NCBI GenBank assembly: GCA_019423685.1
Contig: JAHZAY010000007.1
Coordinates: 84,616-148,615, forward strand
Length of the DNA stretch: 64,000 bases
Direction of reading: 5' to 3'
From: Clostridiales bacterium
GTDB taxonomy: Bacteria > Bacillota > Clostridia > Oscillospirales > Ruminococcaceae
The position numbers and the translations under genes are program-made. Positions 7,752-16,867 of the stretch are shown here, piece by piece; the stretch's first letter is position 1, and the number at the start of each line of letters is the position of its first letter. The notes beneath the pieces were generated by a model. That model was not told the DNA's origin and made no database searches. It saw only the letters and a program-made list of their open reading frames with translations.

Positions 7752-8291
7752 ATGAAAGCTACAGGAATTGTAAGAAGAATAGACGACCTTGGGCGTGTCG
7801 TAATCCCAAAAGAGATCCGGCGCACCCTGCGCATCCGCGAGGGCGATCCCCTCGAAATTTTCACCAGCAACGACGGAGAGGTTATCTTTAAAAAGTATTC
7901 CCCTATCGGTGAGCTCTCTGCCTTTGCCGCACAGTATGCCGAGATTTTGCACAAGACAAGTGCAAGACCGGTCATCGTCTGCGATCGGGACCATGTGGTC
8001 TCTGCGTCCGGCGTTCCAAAGAAGGAGCTTTTGGAAAGACGCATCTCCCCTGCCCTCGAAGAGCTGATTGAGGACCGCAAGAGCTATATCTACGAATCCG
8101 GCAAGGCCCTGCTCTACCCGGTTGAGGGCATCGAGCGCCCTGCCCTGGTCGAGTACCCGATCATCTCGGCGGGCGACGTCTGCGGTTCCATCCTGTTTTT
8201 GGCAGATGGAGAGCCGTCCGTCCCAACCGAAGCCGAAGAAAAGCTGCTCCAAGCAGCCGCAGGTTTTCTTGGCAAACAGATGGAGGAGTAA
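7752..8291 (+). CDS. spoVT: Stage V sporulation protein T, AbrB-type regulator
   Basis: SpoVT is a forespore transcription factor that modulates sigma-G genes. The 179-residue product begins with the swapped-hairpin AbrB DNA-binding domain, MKATGIVRRIDDLGRVVIPKEIRR to about residue 50. A GAF-like C-terminal domain (about 55-178) follows, as in B. subtilis SpoVT. AAGGAG lies 9 bases before the ATG. A weak sigma-G-like pair (GTATA at 7680 and AACAATA at 7702) lies upstream, consistent with the known sigma-G control, but I do not rely on it. Confidence 0.95.
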   Translation: MKATGIVRRIDDLGRVVIPKEIRRTLRIREGDPLEIFTSNDGEVIFKKYSPIGELSAFAAQYAEILHKTSARPVIVCDRDHVVSASGVPKKELLERRISPALEELIEDRKSYIYESGKALLYPVEGIERPALVEYPIISAGDVCGSILFLADGEPSVPTEAEEKLLQAAAGFLGKQMEE

Positions 8292-8460
8292 CATTCTCCC
8301 GGCCCCACCCCCTTTCTCTCCTTCCCGCAAGGTTTCGGCAACCTTCGCACAACACTCACTCAAAGTTCATCCTCCAACTTTCTTCCTATATCTATGACAT
8401 TTGTTAATGTCCCGCAATGTTAAATCTATGTAAAGTCGTGTTAAATTTTGGCGTTTCTTC

Positions 8461-8489
8461 TTGCATTAGATCGGTTTTTTGTGTATAAA
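8461..8489 (+). promoter_or_regulatory. Sigma-A-type promoter of the Na/Pi cotransporter gene
   Basis: TTGCAT (8461-8466) and TATAAA (8484-8489) are 17 bp apart. Transcription would start about 38 bases before the GTG start. Confidence 0.65.
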
Positions 8490-8533
8490 GTAAAGTGTAG
8501 AATAAATTTTTGTTAAGCATGGAGGAAGATTTT

Positions 8534-10177
8534 GTGAAAGCAACCGATTTAATCAGTTTGCTGGGAGGCTTAGGCTTATTCCTGTACGGTATGCAGATGA
8601 TGAGCAACGGTCTGGAAGCCGCCGCCGGCAACAAAATGAAACGCATTCTCGAACGATTGACCTCAAACCGCATCCTTGGTGTCGTAGTCGGCGCAATCAT
8701 CACGGCTGTCATTCAGTCCTCATCGGCCACCACCGTCATGGTTGTCGGCTTTGTAAACTCCGGCATGATGACCTTGCAGCAGGCGGTATGGATTATCATG
8801 GGCGCCAATATCGGAACCACCATCACCGGCCAGTTGATCGCATTGGACGTTGGCGCCATTGCCCCACTGTTTGCTTTCCTGGGCGTGGCAATGATCGTCT
8901 TTGTAAAAAAGGAGAAGATCCACCATTTCGGCAAGATCATCGCCGGTTTGGGTATTCTGTTCATCGGTATGGACATGATGAGCAGCTCGATGGTTCCTCT
9001 GCGCGAATCGGAAGCTTTCGTCTCGCTGATGACCAGATTCTCCAACCCAATCCTCGGCATCCTCGCCGGCGCAATCTTCACCGCCATCATCCAGTCTTCC
9101 TCCGCCTCTGTCGGCATCTTGCAGGCACTGGCTTCCAGCGGCGTCATCGGCCTCCCACAGGCCGTCTATGTCCTGTTCGGTCAGAATATCGGTACCTGTA
9201 TCACCGCGCTCCTGGCTGCTATCGGCACCAGCCGCAACGCCAAGCGCACCACCATCATCCATCTGTCCTTTAACATTATCGGTACCATTCTCTTTACCGT
9301 TATCTGCATGGTGACCCCGTTTGTTCCTTTGATGGAAAGCCTTACCCCAAATGTTGCATCGCAGATTGCAAACACCCACACCATTTTCAACATCACCACC
9401 ACCCTTCTGCTGCTGCCCTTTGGCAGAAAGCTTGCAAAGATGGCAACCAAGATTCTTCCCGACCTTCCAGAGGAAAAAGAAGATACGATGCACCTCGAAT
9501 TTATCCAGCCGATTATCCCAATTGAGAACCGCGGCGAAACAAAGATCGGTATCTCTGCTATCGCGATCAACGCCATCCGCAACGAACTTGTCCGCATGAC
9601 TAAGATGACCAAAGAAAACATCTCGCTGAGTTTTGAAGCGGTCAAATCTGGCAAAACCACCCTGCTTGAAGATGTGCGGGATCGCGAGGAGTACATTGAC
9701 TTCCTGAACAAGGAAATCTCCAAGTATATCTCCCGCATGCTCGTCAAAGAACGCAACCCCAAAGATTCGCAGTATATGAGCGCACTCTTTAAAGTTTGCG
9801 GCAACCTGGAGCGTATAGGCGACCACGCAGTCAACATCTGTGAGTACACCAAGCGAATTGAAGAACGCGGCATCGTCTTTTCTCCCGAAGTCATTCAGCA
9901 GATCGGCCAGATGCGGGACATCTGCGGAAAGGCAATGGATATGGTGCTGTCTGTTGAGAACAACGGCAACAACCTTAAAGCGATCGAAGACACCGAGCAG
10001 AAGATCGACGATATGACCGAAGATTTCCGCAAAAAGCAGATCGACCGGATGCAGGCTGGCACCTGCTCGGACGAAGGCTGTGTGCTCTATTCGGAGATGC
10101 TCACCGACTTTGAACGTATCGGTGACCACATTCTGAACATCGGCCAGGAAATCGCTCTCGGCGCTGTTGGAGACTAG
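8534..10177 (+). CDS. Na/Pi cotransporter family protein with C-terminal PhoU domain
   Basis: The 547-residue product has two inverted NptA-type membrane repeats, each with the QSSSA substrate motif: QSSSATTVMVVGF around residue 60 and QSSSASVGILQAL around residue 195. Eight or so membrane segments occupy residues 1-320, and a PhoU-like helical domain occupies residues 345-545. Such proteins move phosphate with sodium, and the PhoU part probably couples transport to phosphate control. I chose the GTG at 8534 because GGAGGAAG lies 5-8 bases upstream; an in-frame ATG at 8519 would overlap that site. It has its own promoter and terminator. Confidence 0.92.
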   Translation: MKATDLISLLGGLGLFLYGMQMMSNGLEAAAGNKMKRILERLTSNRILGVVVGAIITAVIQSSSATTVMVVGFVNSGMMTLQQAVWIIMGANIGTTITGQLIALDVGAIAPLFAFLGVAMIVFVKKEKIHHFGKIIAGLGILFIGMDMMSSSMVPLRESEAFVSLMTRFSNPILGILAGAIFTAIIQSSSASVGILQALASSGVIGLPQAVYVLFGQNIGTCITALLAAIGTSRNAKRTTIIHLSFNIIGTILFTVICMVTPFVPLMESLTPNVASQIANTHTIFNITTTLLLLPFGRKLAKMATKILPDLPEEKEDTMHLEFIQPIIPIENRGETKIGISAIAINAIRNELVRMTKMTKENISLSFEAVKSGKTTLLEDVRDREEYIDFLNKEISKYISRMLVKERNPKDSQYMSALFKVCGNLERIGDHAVNICEYTKRIEERGIVFSPEVIQQIGQMRDICGKAMDMVLSVENNGNNLKAIEDTEQKIDDMTEDFRKKQIDRMQAGTCSDEGCVLYSEMLTDFERIGDHILNIGQEIALGAVGD

Positions 10178-10204
10178 TAGCTCTAAAAATTTCATCTAAC
10201 AAAC

Positions 10205-10252
10205 AAAACGGTAGGTCCACTCTGGTAAAAGAGGTTGGACCTACCGTTTTTC
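10205..10252. terminator. Bidirectional terminator
   Basis: A 15-bp perfect stem (10205-10219 with 10236-10250) carries A tracts on its left and T tracts on its right. It can end the Na/Pi gene on the plus strand and the U32 operon on the minus strand, whose last stop codon is at 10300. Confidence 0.9.
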
Positions 10253-10299
10253 TGTTTTCCAAAATCTGCTATGGGTATCAGTATGGAATAGATTTTTGA

Positions 10300-10563
10300 T
10301 TAGCCGTGGAGATGTTCGCTCTGGCGCTGCATATTCTCAACGACAATGTCGAAGATTTCGCCCAGCGATGCGCAGTATTCCAGCACCTTCCAGGGATAAT
10401 TGGTGTGAAAGTGCAGCTTCATCAGCTCCTCATCCCCGACCACAATCAGGCAGTCTCCTTGAAAATGTTCGGTGATGTAGTCGTTGATCTCGTCCTCGGT
10501 GGCGGTGCTGCCCTCGATCAAAAGCTGGGTGTCAAATTTATACTCGATCTGTTCTTGCTGCAT
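10300..10563 (-). CDS. Small protein resembling the C-terminal subdomain of FakA (DAK-family)
   Basis: The 87-residue product contains FDTQLLIEGS, GDCLIVVGDEELMKLHFHTNYPWKVLEY and DIVVENMQRQ. This order matches the last about 80 residues of FakA/YloV fatty-acid kinase (VVGDDDLIKVHVHTNNPGKVLEYA in typical members). The kinase and middle domains are absent. GGAGG precedes the ATG at 10563. It follows the U32 peptidase gene by 24 bp and ends the operon. A stand-alone version may bind a FakB-like partner or a small ligand; this is inference. It is not obviously a decayed gene, because its ribosome binding site and ends are clean. Confidence 0.75.
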   Translation of the reverse strand: MQQEQIEYKFDTQLLIEGSTATEDEINDYITEHFQGDCLIVVGDEELMKLHFHTNYPWKVLEYCASLGEIFDIVVENMQRQSEHLHG

Positions 10564-10587
10564 AATCGGTTCCTCCTTTTTATTTTG

Positions 10588-11850
10588 CTATTTTGCTGCG
10601 CGCCGGATGATGGCTCCCTGCGGCAGCACAAGTCCCTTGGCGGGCATGGTCAGCTTCATCATGGCGTTGTTTGCGCTTTGGCGTGCATTGCCTTCTGCAT
10701 CGGTGATGGCAGTGACCGAATAAGAAATGGGGCGATTGTCGATGTCACCGCCCGGGCACAGAATTTCTACCGTCTCCCCAAGTGAGAACTTGTTGCGCTG
10801 GGTGCAATAGAGGACGTCATCCTCCGTTTTGTCGACCACTGCAACCACGTCCCACTGCCGCACATAGCCGCCGTTTTCATAATACTGTCCCTGCTCCGGA
10901 CGGCCAAAGTAAAAGCCAGTGGAGTACTGCCGGTGGCTGACCTTGCGGGTCTCCTCCTCAATCCACTCTGGAAGATGGAAGTTTTTCGGGTCCTTTTTGT
11001 ACAGGTCCACCGCTTTGCGGTATGCGTTGGTGACAACTGCCACATAGTAGAAGGATTTGGCGCGCCCTTCAATTTTCAGCGAGGTGACGCCCGCCTCGAT
11101 CACCTTGTCTATGTACTCGATCATACACAGATCCTTGGCGTTGAGGATATAGCTTCCCTTCTCATCCTCAAAGACCGGGAAGTACTGGCCTGGACGCTTT
11201 TCCTCCATCAGGTAGTAGTTCCAACGGCACGGCTGTGCGCACTCTCCCCGGTTGGCATCCCGCCCGACCATATAGTTGGAAAGCAGGCAACGCCCGGAAA
11301 AAGACATACACATTGCGCCGTGTACAAAGGTCTCGATCTCCAGCTCTGGCGGAGTTTTGTCGCGAATGCGCTTGATCTCCTCCAGCGGCAGCTCCCTGGC
11401 CAGCACAACGCGCTTTGCTCCAAGCTTATACAGCTCGTTTGCTGTCAGATAGTTGACAATTCCCGTTTGGGTGGAGATGTGCACATCCACATCTGGAATC
11501 ACCCTTTTGGCCTCCATCAAAACGCCGATGTCTGCCACGATCACCGCATCGACCCCCGCCTTCTGTGCAGAGCGCAGGTAATCGGGGAGCTCTTCAACCT
11601 CGCTGTTGAGCGGCAAGGTATTGCAGGTCAGGTACACCTTGACGCCGCGCGCATGGGCGTACTCCACCGCCTTTTTCATCATCTCAAAGTCAAAGTTTGC
11701 CGATGAGGCGCGCATGCCAAAGGCAGTACCTCCCAGATATACCGCATCTGCTCCATAGTTGACCGCATAGGTCAGCCGCTCAAAGTCGCCCACCGGCGCA
11801 AGTACCTCCGGATAGTGCGCACTCATCCATGCTGCATTTTTGTCTGCCAT
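10588..11850 (-). CDS. trhP: Peptidase U32 family protein (TrhP-type tRNA hydroxylation factor)
   Basis: The 420-residue product begins HYPEVLAPVGDFERLTYAVNYGADAVYLGG, the U32 barrel signature. It contains ETFVHGAMCMSFSGRCLLSNYMVGRDANRGECAQPCRW around residues 175-210, with four conserved cysteines expected to hold an iron-sulfur cluster. The C-terminal beta-barrel covers about residues 320-420. In E. coli and B. subtilis, paralogues of this family are needed for prephenate-dependent 5-hydroxyuridine formation in tRNA. Only one member is visible here, so TrhP rather than the RlhA branch is probable but not proven. It sits between mltG and the small FakA-like gene. Confidence 0.88.
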   Translation of the reverse strand: MADKNAAWMSAHYPEVLAPVGDFERLTYAVNYGADAVYLGGTAFGMRASSANFDFEMMKKAVEYAHARGVKVYLTCNTLPLNSEVEELPDYLRSAQKAGVDAVIVADIGVLMEAKRVIPDVDVHISTQTGIVNYLTANELYKLGAKRVVLARELPLEEIKRIRDKTPPELEIETFVHGAMCMSFSGRCLLSNYMVGRDANRGECAQPCRWNYYLMEEKRPGQYFPVFEDEKGSYILNAKDLCMIEYIDKVIEAGVTSLKIEGRAKSFYYVAVVTNAYRKAVDLYKKDPKNFHLPEWIEEETRKVSHRQYSTGFYFGRPEQGQYYENGGYVRQWDVVAVVDKTEDDVLYCTQRNKFSLGETVEILCPGGDIDNRPISYSVTAITDAEGNARQSANNAMMKLTMPAKGLVLPQGAIIRRAAK

Positions 11851-11948
11851 ACTGCTCCTCCATTATCTAAGGTTTCATTTTAGAAAACCCTGGCCCGCAC
11901 GAGAGGTTCGGCGGGCTAGGCAGTTGGTTTAGGTTTGCTGTTGTCGGC

Positions 11949-13268
11949 TTATTCGCCGGTTTCCTCCACCGCACTCTGCTGCTCCAGCTGTGCGTTTACC
12001 TGATTTGCTGTGCGAATATTCGCCTCGTGCTCCTCAAGGGTGGAAGCAAAGTAGTAGTTGCCTGCATCATCCGATACAAAGTAGTAGTAATCGGTATCTG
12101 CTGGGTCAATCGCCGCCTCAATGGCATCCATACCTGGATTGCAAATCGGACCGACCGGCAAGCCGACCACCTTGGTGGTGTCGTATGCGTCGTACATTTC
12201 CTGATTATCCTCGGTCATAAAGACACGGATATCGTCCTGGATATAGTTGGTGGTTGCATCCGACTGCAAATATGGGTAGTTTGCGCTGTTATTGAGTCGG
12301 TTGTGGAAGACCGAGGAAACCATCTTCATGTTTTCCAGGTCGGTCGCTTCCTTCTGGATGATGGATGCCAGGGTAATGAGGTTGTCCAGCTCGCCCAGAC
12401 CGTTAGAGAGGTTGCGGATGCGCTGCATCACCTCGGTGTCGACCTTGCTGTCAAAGTTGTCAAAGAACTTGCGGACAACCTGCTCTGGGTTCATGTTGGT
12501 ATAGAACTCATAGGTATCCGGGAAGATATATCCCTCATACTTTCTGAAGCGAAGCGGGTCATCCGGCACAAGTCCGGCAAAGTTGTAGTCGCTGTAGTCG
12601 CCGCTTTCCAGCGCCTCATAGAACTCCTCTGCCGTGCAGACGTCGTTTTCTTCCAACAGTTCTCCGATCTGCCGCTCGGTCATACCTTCACGGAAGGTGA
12701 CGCTGACAATGTCGGACGCCTCATCATCATAGGCCAGGTGGTTCATGATCTGGTCATATCCCCACTTGTTGTTTAAAACGAAGGTTTTGGCCTGAAAGGT
12801 GCCATCCATATCTTTGAGCTTTGCATACAGCTCAAAGACCAACTTGCTGGAGATGACGCCATTTTCTTCCAAAACATCGGCAGTTTTGCTCAGAGAGGAC
12901 ACATCGTCCTCGGTCAAAGTGACTTCAATCTGTTGATCGGTCTGACCCAGGCCGAGCAGGTCACTGGCAGTGATCAGCATAAAATAGGCCAAAAAGATGG
13001 CGATGCCCAAAAACAGGCAGATCAGTACAAAGCTCTGGGCAAAGCGGCTGAGTTTGGATTGGCGGCGCTTTTTGCGCGGCTTTTTGGCAAACTCCTCTCC
13101 GCCAAAATCATCGTCCACAACCTTCATGTCCGCATCGTCCTCGTCGTCCTCAGGAGAAAACCACTGGGTTTGGTCCTGCTGACTGCGGGACTGGCTGCGG
13201 CGGTTGCCCTGCGGGTCCTGACTAAAATAGCTGCGGAGTCTATCCTGACGGTCCTTTTCGTTGCTCAT
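11949..13268 (-). CDS. mltG: Endolytic transglycosylase MltG
   Basis: MltG cuts nascent glycan strands at the membrane. The 439-residue product has a 75-residue charged cytoplasmic N terminus, one membrane segment at about residues 85-110 (FVLICLFLGIAIFLAYFML), and a YceG domain to about residue 425. The catalytic Glu is in LASIIQKEATDLENMKMVSSVFHNRL. AGGAG precedes the ATG at 13268. It lies 20 bp downstream of the 5-formyl-THF cyclo-ligase gene. Confidence 0.95.
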   Translation of the reverse strand: MSNEKDRQDRLRSYFSQDPQGNRRSQSRSQQDQTQWFSPEDDEDDADMKVVDDDFGGEEFAKKPRKKRRQSKLSRFAQSFVLICLFLGIAIFLAYFMLITASDLLGLGQTDQQIEVTLTEDDVSSLSKTADVLEENGVISSKLVFELYAKLKDMDGTFQAKTFVLNNKWGYDQIMNHLAYDDEASDIVSVTFREGMTERQIGELLEENDVCTAEEFYEALESGDYSDYNFAGLVPDDPLRFRKYEGYIFPDTYEFYTNMNPEQVVRKFFDNFDSKVDTEVMQRIRNLSNGLGELDNLITLASIIQKEATDLENMKMVSSVFHNRLNNSANYPYLQSDATTNYIQDDIRVFMTEDNQEMYDAYDTTKVVGLPVGPICNPGMDAIEAAIDPADTDYYYFVSDDAGNYYFASTLEEHEANIRTANQVNAQLEQQSAVEETGE

Positions 13269-13288
13269 TTTCCGTCTCCTTTCGTCCC

Positions 13289-13909
13289 CTATTTGGAAGT
13301 TCTTCTGTGCCGGACCGATGCCTTGGACAGGTTGCACCGGCGGATATACCGGTCGGTCACCAAAAGATCTACCGGCACATCATAGCGTCCGCTGATCAGC
13401 CGCGGACGGACACAGTCGCTGTAATTGACGCCAATCTTTACCCCCGAAAAGCTGGAAAGATAGCGATCATAATAGCCACCGCCATACCCGACACGATAAC
13501 CGCGATAGTCGTTACAAAAGGCCGGAACAATGCAGATGGCATCTCTGGTATCCTGCAAGATGGGCAGATTCTCATACGGCTCCAAAATGCCGAAAGCGCC
13601 CTCTTGCAGGTCATCCATGCTGCTAATCAAATGCATATTCATCAAGCGGGTGTCCTCCACGCAGCGCGGAGCAGCAACCCTCTTGCCGTCCTGCCAGGCC
13701 TGCTCCATCAGGCGGCGGGTGTCCACCTCCAATTCCTTGGAGACATACAGGACAACCGTCTTTGCCCGGCGGTACTGCTGGGTGGAAATCAGGCGTTTAA
13801 AGATCATTTCATTTTTTTCTGCCACCACTTCGGCAGGCATCTCCCGACGGATCTTGCGCATCTGCGCGCGAATTTCCTTTTTGTACACTCGCAGATCTAT
13901 CTTTGGCAT
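13289..13909 (-). CDS. 5-formyltetrahydrofolate cyclo-ligase
   Basis: This enzyme uses ATP to convert 5-formyl-THF to 5,10-methenyl-THF. The 206-residue product has the N-terminal KKEIRAQMRKIRREM helix and the ATP/folate motif GYRVGYGGGYYDRYL around residue 157. Its first 13 bases overlap the end of the DJ-1/PfpI gene, so the two are translationally linked. Folate supply fits thyX in the same gene series. Confidence 0.95.
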   Translation of the reverse strand: MPKIDLRVYKKEIRAQMRKIRREMPAEVVAEKNEMIFKRLISTQQYRRAKTVVLYVSKELEVDTRRLMEQAWQDGKRVAAPRCVEDTRLMNMHLISSMDDLQEGAFGILEPYENLPILQDTRDAICIVPAFCNDYRGYRVGYGGGYYDRYLSSFSGVKIGVNYSDCVRPRLISGRYDVPVDLLVTDRYIRRCNLSKASVRHRRTSK

Positions 13910-14451
13910 TGGATACCTTCCTTTATCTGCAAAGCTTTCTCTTCACCGCACAGGCACTCGATCAGCTTAAAGCCAAAGTCCAGGCATACGCCCGCGCCCC
14001 TTGCTGTGATGTACTGTCCGTCGCGCACAACGCCTTCTCCCTTGCAGATGGTGGCACCCTTCGGCTCAAATCCCGGGAAGGAGACCGCTTTGCGGCCGTC
14101 CAACAGCCCGCGATTTCCCAAAACCGATGGCGCTGCACAGATCGCTGCAATGAAGATGCCCTTTTCGCTAGCGACCTTCAGCCAATGATCTACCTCGGCA
14201 GAGGCGTCCAGATGGTTGGTACCCGGCAGGCCGCCCGGCAAAACCAGCATCTGCATCTCCTCTTCGGTGACCTCTTTGGCGTTTATGTCACACGCAACGG
14301 TGACGCCATGGGAACCAGTTACCCATTTGCCGCCGTCCTCATTGACCGCCGCAGTCTGTACCTTTACCCCGGCGCGGCGCAGCAGATCGACCGGCGCCAA
14401 GCCCTCCATTTCCTCAAATCCGTTTGCCAAAAATACTGTTACCATAACCAT
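13897..14451 (-). CDS. DJ-1/PfpI family protein
   Basis: The 184-residue protein has the DJ-1 fold: FLANGFEEMEGLAPVDLLRRAG at the N terminus with the conserved Glu, and the nucleophile elbow AAICAAPSVLG around residue 105 with the reactive Cys. Members act as glyoxalases, deglycases or chaperones; the bacterial YajL/ThiJ-like group is the closest in pattern. AGGAG stands before two alternative ATG codons, two codons apart. It overlaps the 5-formyl-THF cyclo-ligase gene. Confidence 0.9.
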   Translation of the reverse strand: MVMVTVFLANGFEEMEGLAPVDLLRRAGVKVQTAAVNEDGGKWVTGSHGVTVACDINAKEVTEEEMQMLVLPGGLPGTNHLDASAEVDHWLKVASEKGIFIAAICAAPSVLGNRGLLDGRKAVSFPGFEPKGATICKGEGVVRDGQYITARGAGVCLDFGFKLIECLCGEEKALQIKEGIQCQR

Positions 14452-14489
14452 TCAGCTCCTTTTGTCTTGTTTGCCATTGTTGTCTAAGG

Positions 14490-15386
14490 CTAATCTAATA
14501 TGAACGGCAGATAGGCCCATCCTGTTTGGTCCGGCCGCTGATCCTGTGGCAGATACCAGCGCACCATTCCAGCAGGAACTTCCTTCTGCCCGGGTTGTCC
14601 CTCTTGTGGATCTTCTTTTGCCGGCAGACGCACCGTCCAGCTTGCCTGTGGGAAAAGGCCCCGCAGTGCACTGCACAGCTGTTCCTCACTCTCCCCCGGC
14701 TCTGCCAGCAGCTCCTTTGCAATCCACTCTTCCGGTACATAGTGATACAGGTTGCAGATTGCCCGGCGCTTTCCCTGCTGGCACAGCGCATACAGGCCGC
14801 CATGATAGAGCTTGCTTTCCCCTTCGGCAAAGATCAGGGCATCCTGAGGCCAAAGCACCGCATCGCGCCCCAACAGCCGCAGGTGGTGGTGATAGTAGTC
14901 CGCGACGTGCAGCTGCCGCAGCTCCCAACCATCCGCGCTGCTGTTTGCCGATGGATAGCAGCACTCCCGGCGATAAAACCAGGTCTCATAGCCGCGCTTT
15001 TGATAAAACGGGTAGAGATCTGCCTGAGCGGGGGCGAGGATGGCAAGCTCTATACCCCATTGGCGGTGATAGCGTTCCGCCTCCTGCAAAAGCTTGGTGG
15101 CAATCTGCTTTCCGCGCGCCCTTGGCAGGGTGGCCACCGCAAAGAGATAACTTGCCCGGTACAGCCGCTCCCTGCCCTGAAAAATTCCCCTGTAGGTGCA
15201 GGGAAGCAGGGTCGCCATGCCCAAGATCTCACCCTCTTCTCGAAAAACCAGCGTTTGATCCGGCCGGTAACGGGTGGAAAAATAAAGCTGCTGATATGCG
15301 TCCTCCGCATCAAAACAGGTTCTCCAGAGGACGCGCAACTGTTCTCGGTCCTGTATACAATCTTCTGCAAATCCGATCGACGACAT
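14490..15386 (-). CDS. GNAT family N-acetyltransferase (Eis-like architecture)
   Basis: The 298-residue product has an N-terminal GNAT domain (about residues 5-145). The acetyl-CoA region is LFAVATLPRARGKQIATKLLQEAERY and a following FYQKRGYETWF beta strand. About 150 further residues have no clear motif, giving a length like two-domain Eis-type acetyltransferases. The substrate cannot be read from the sequence. It is the first of three acetyltransferase-fold genes in the thyX-tmk series. Confidence 0.8.
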   Translation of the reverse strand: MSSIGFAEDCIQDREQLRVLWRTCFDAEDAYQQLYFSTRYRPDQTLVFREEGEILGMATLLPCTYRGIFQGRERLYRASYLFAVATLPRARGKQIATKLLQEAERYHRQWGIELAILAPAQADLYPFYQKRGYETWFYRRECCYPSANSSADGWELRQLHVADYYHHHLRLLGRDAVLWPQDALIFAEGESKLYHGGLYALCQQGKRRAICNLYHYVPEEWIAKELLAEPGESEEQLCSALRGLFPQASWTVRLPAKEDPQEGQPGQKEVPAGMVRWYLPQDQRPDQTGWAYLPFILD

Positions 15387-15419
15387 CCTCTCTTCCCCCT
15401 TTCCCTTTTTGTCTATCCT

Positions 15420-16313
15420 TTATGCATTTTCCTTAAGGCAAACCTCATATTTCTTCACCAGCATCTGCGGGCGGTAGGACAGCTTTGCCCGGCGCAGTCC
15501 CTCCACGCCGGCATCGTCCTCTCGGTTGATATAGCTATAACCCTGGCAGCAATGCTGAACAAACTGCTGGTTGATCATCTGATAGGCTCCGTTATAGCCG
15601 GAGAGGGCCTTTTCAAAGTGGACGACAAAGGTGTCGCTGTTGAGCGGGCGGCCCATCGTGTAGGCAATTACCTTGCCGTCTACACGGATCAATCCTCCCA
15701 CCAACCCTTCCTCAAAGAAGTTGTCAAAGGCACTGCGCAGCGCCCTCTGCTCCTGTGTGAGGCCGGCATCGGTGTTTCCACCATTTTCCTGCTCCCACTC
15801 CTGGTTCATCTGCCAACACTCCGGAAGCGTCTGGGCAGTGATCTGCTCAAACGACCAATTCGGGTAGGTGCGTTGGAAGATGTTGACATGGTTTCGTTTG
15901 CCGCTTAAGTTTCTGCCCTTGAGGGTTGCAAGCGATTCGAAGGTGTAGATATAGTCGAAGTACTCTCGCTCCTCACGAAATACAAAGCGGTCCGGGAAAA
16001 GCATTTCCAGTTCCTGCTTCATTGGCTCCAGCACAAGCGAAAGCAGCAGCGGCGAACCGTGTGCAGCGGCGTCCTGGATCATCTGTTCGATGACCGGCGC
16101 AACATCTCCGCGTCCGAACGGGTACAGATAGGAATACCCCTTGAAGGCGGTGCGCAGCACACCGTAATCCCCCACTCGGGCAATTTCTGTGCGGTGCACG
16201 CCGCTCCAATTAAAGATCGAACTGAAGCTGTATTCGCAGCTGTTGTAGTTTGCGTAGCTGAGCAGCTGCTCAATCCACGCTTTGTCCTGCAAGGAAATCG
16301 GGTAAAAATCCAA
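15420..16313 (-). CDS. DUF2156 protein (phosphatidylglycerol lysyltransferase-like domain)
   Basis: The 297-residue protein matches DUF2156, a double GNAT fold also found at the C terminus of MprF. Visible marks are NYNSCEYSFSSIFNW near residue 25, GKRNHVNIFQRTYP near residue 140, and GRPLNSDTFVVHFEKA near residue 220. It has no membrane segments, so it is a free cytosolic form. In clostridia this family is common and uncharacterised. It lies between two GNAT genes, 33 and 40 bp away. Confidence 0.82.
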   Translation of the reverse strand: MDFYPISLQDKAWIEQLLSYANYNSCEYSFSSIFNWSGVHRTEIARVGDYGVLRTAFKGYSYLYPFGRGDVAPVIEQMIQDAAAHGSPLLLSLVLEPMKQELEMLFPDRFVFREEREYFDYIYTFESLATLKGRNLSGKRNHVNIFQRTYPNWSFEQITAQTLPECWQMNQEWEQENGGNTDAGLTQEQRALRSAFDNFFEEGLVGGLIRVDGKVIAYTMGRPLNSDTFVVHFEKALSGYNGAYQMINQQFVQHCCQGYSYINREDDAGVEGLRRAKLSYRPQMLVKKYEVCLKENA

Positions 16314-16353
16314 GCAAATCCTCCTTTTTGATCAACTGATCCGTTTCTCTCTT

Positions 16354-16854
16354 CTAATGTCTATCTGGCAGTTCACAGGATGCCGCCTGTTTTTCCATCA
16401 TCCAAAAGGGCATCCCGGAATATTGATGTGTGAGCTCTGCGATTTTGCAAAACCCAAGCTTTTCATAAAGATGAATCGCCCTGGCATTGAAGCCGGCTAC
16501 GACTAACCGAAATTTTTTCGGGTGAAAGCGGTCCTGTGCAAAGTCAAGGCCGGTCTGCATAAAGGCAGTTCCTCTGCCCTGCCCGCAGCAATCCGGGCAC
16601 ATTCCCAGCCCAAAATCCAGCGCCTCTTGTTGGTAGAGCGGCTGCTGCTCTCGGACGGGGATGCGGGCGGGTTGTCCATAGCAAAAATATCCGACCAGCC
16701 TTCCCTGGGCAAGGCAGGCATAATATCCCCCTTCCATCAGCTCTGCCACCGTATCCTCTGTCGGTGCAAAGCTGTAGAGAGCATAGCTGCCCGGATATGA
16801 CCAGTTGGAAATTTCCCGCGCATATGCTTCGGTCATCGCAACGACTGCATCCAT
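16354..16854 (-). CDS. GNAT family N-acetyltransferase
   Basis: The 166-residue single-domain protein has the GNAT pattern: LVGYFCYGQPARIP, then GLGMCPDCCGQGRGTAFMQTGLDFA with the acetyl-CoA pyrophosphate loop, and FNARAIHLYEKLGFCKIAE at the C terminus. This resembles RimI/YkwB-type enzymes. The substrate is unknown. It follows tmk by 13 bp. Confidence 0.85.
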   Translation of the reverse strand: MDAVVAMTEAYAREISNWSYPGSYALYSFAPTEDTVAELMEGGYYACLAQGRLVGYFCYGQPARIPVREQQPLYQQEALDFGLGMCPDCCGQGRGTAFMQTGLDFAQDRFHPKKFRLVVAGFNARAIHLYEKLGFCKIAELTHQYSGMPFWMMEKQAASCELPDRH

Positions 16855-16867
16855 CTCTTTTCCTCCA

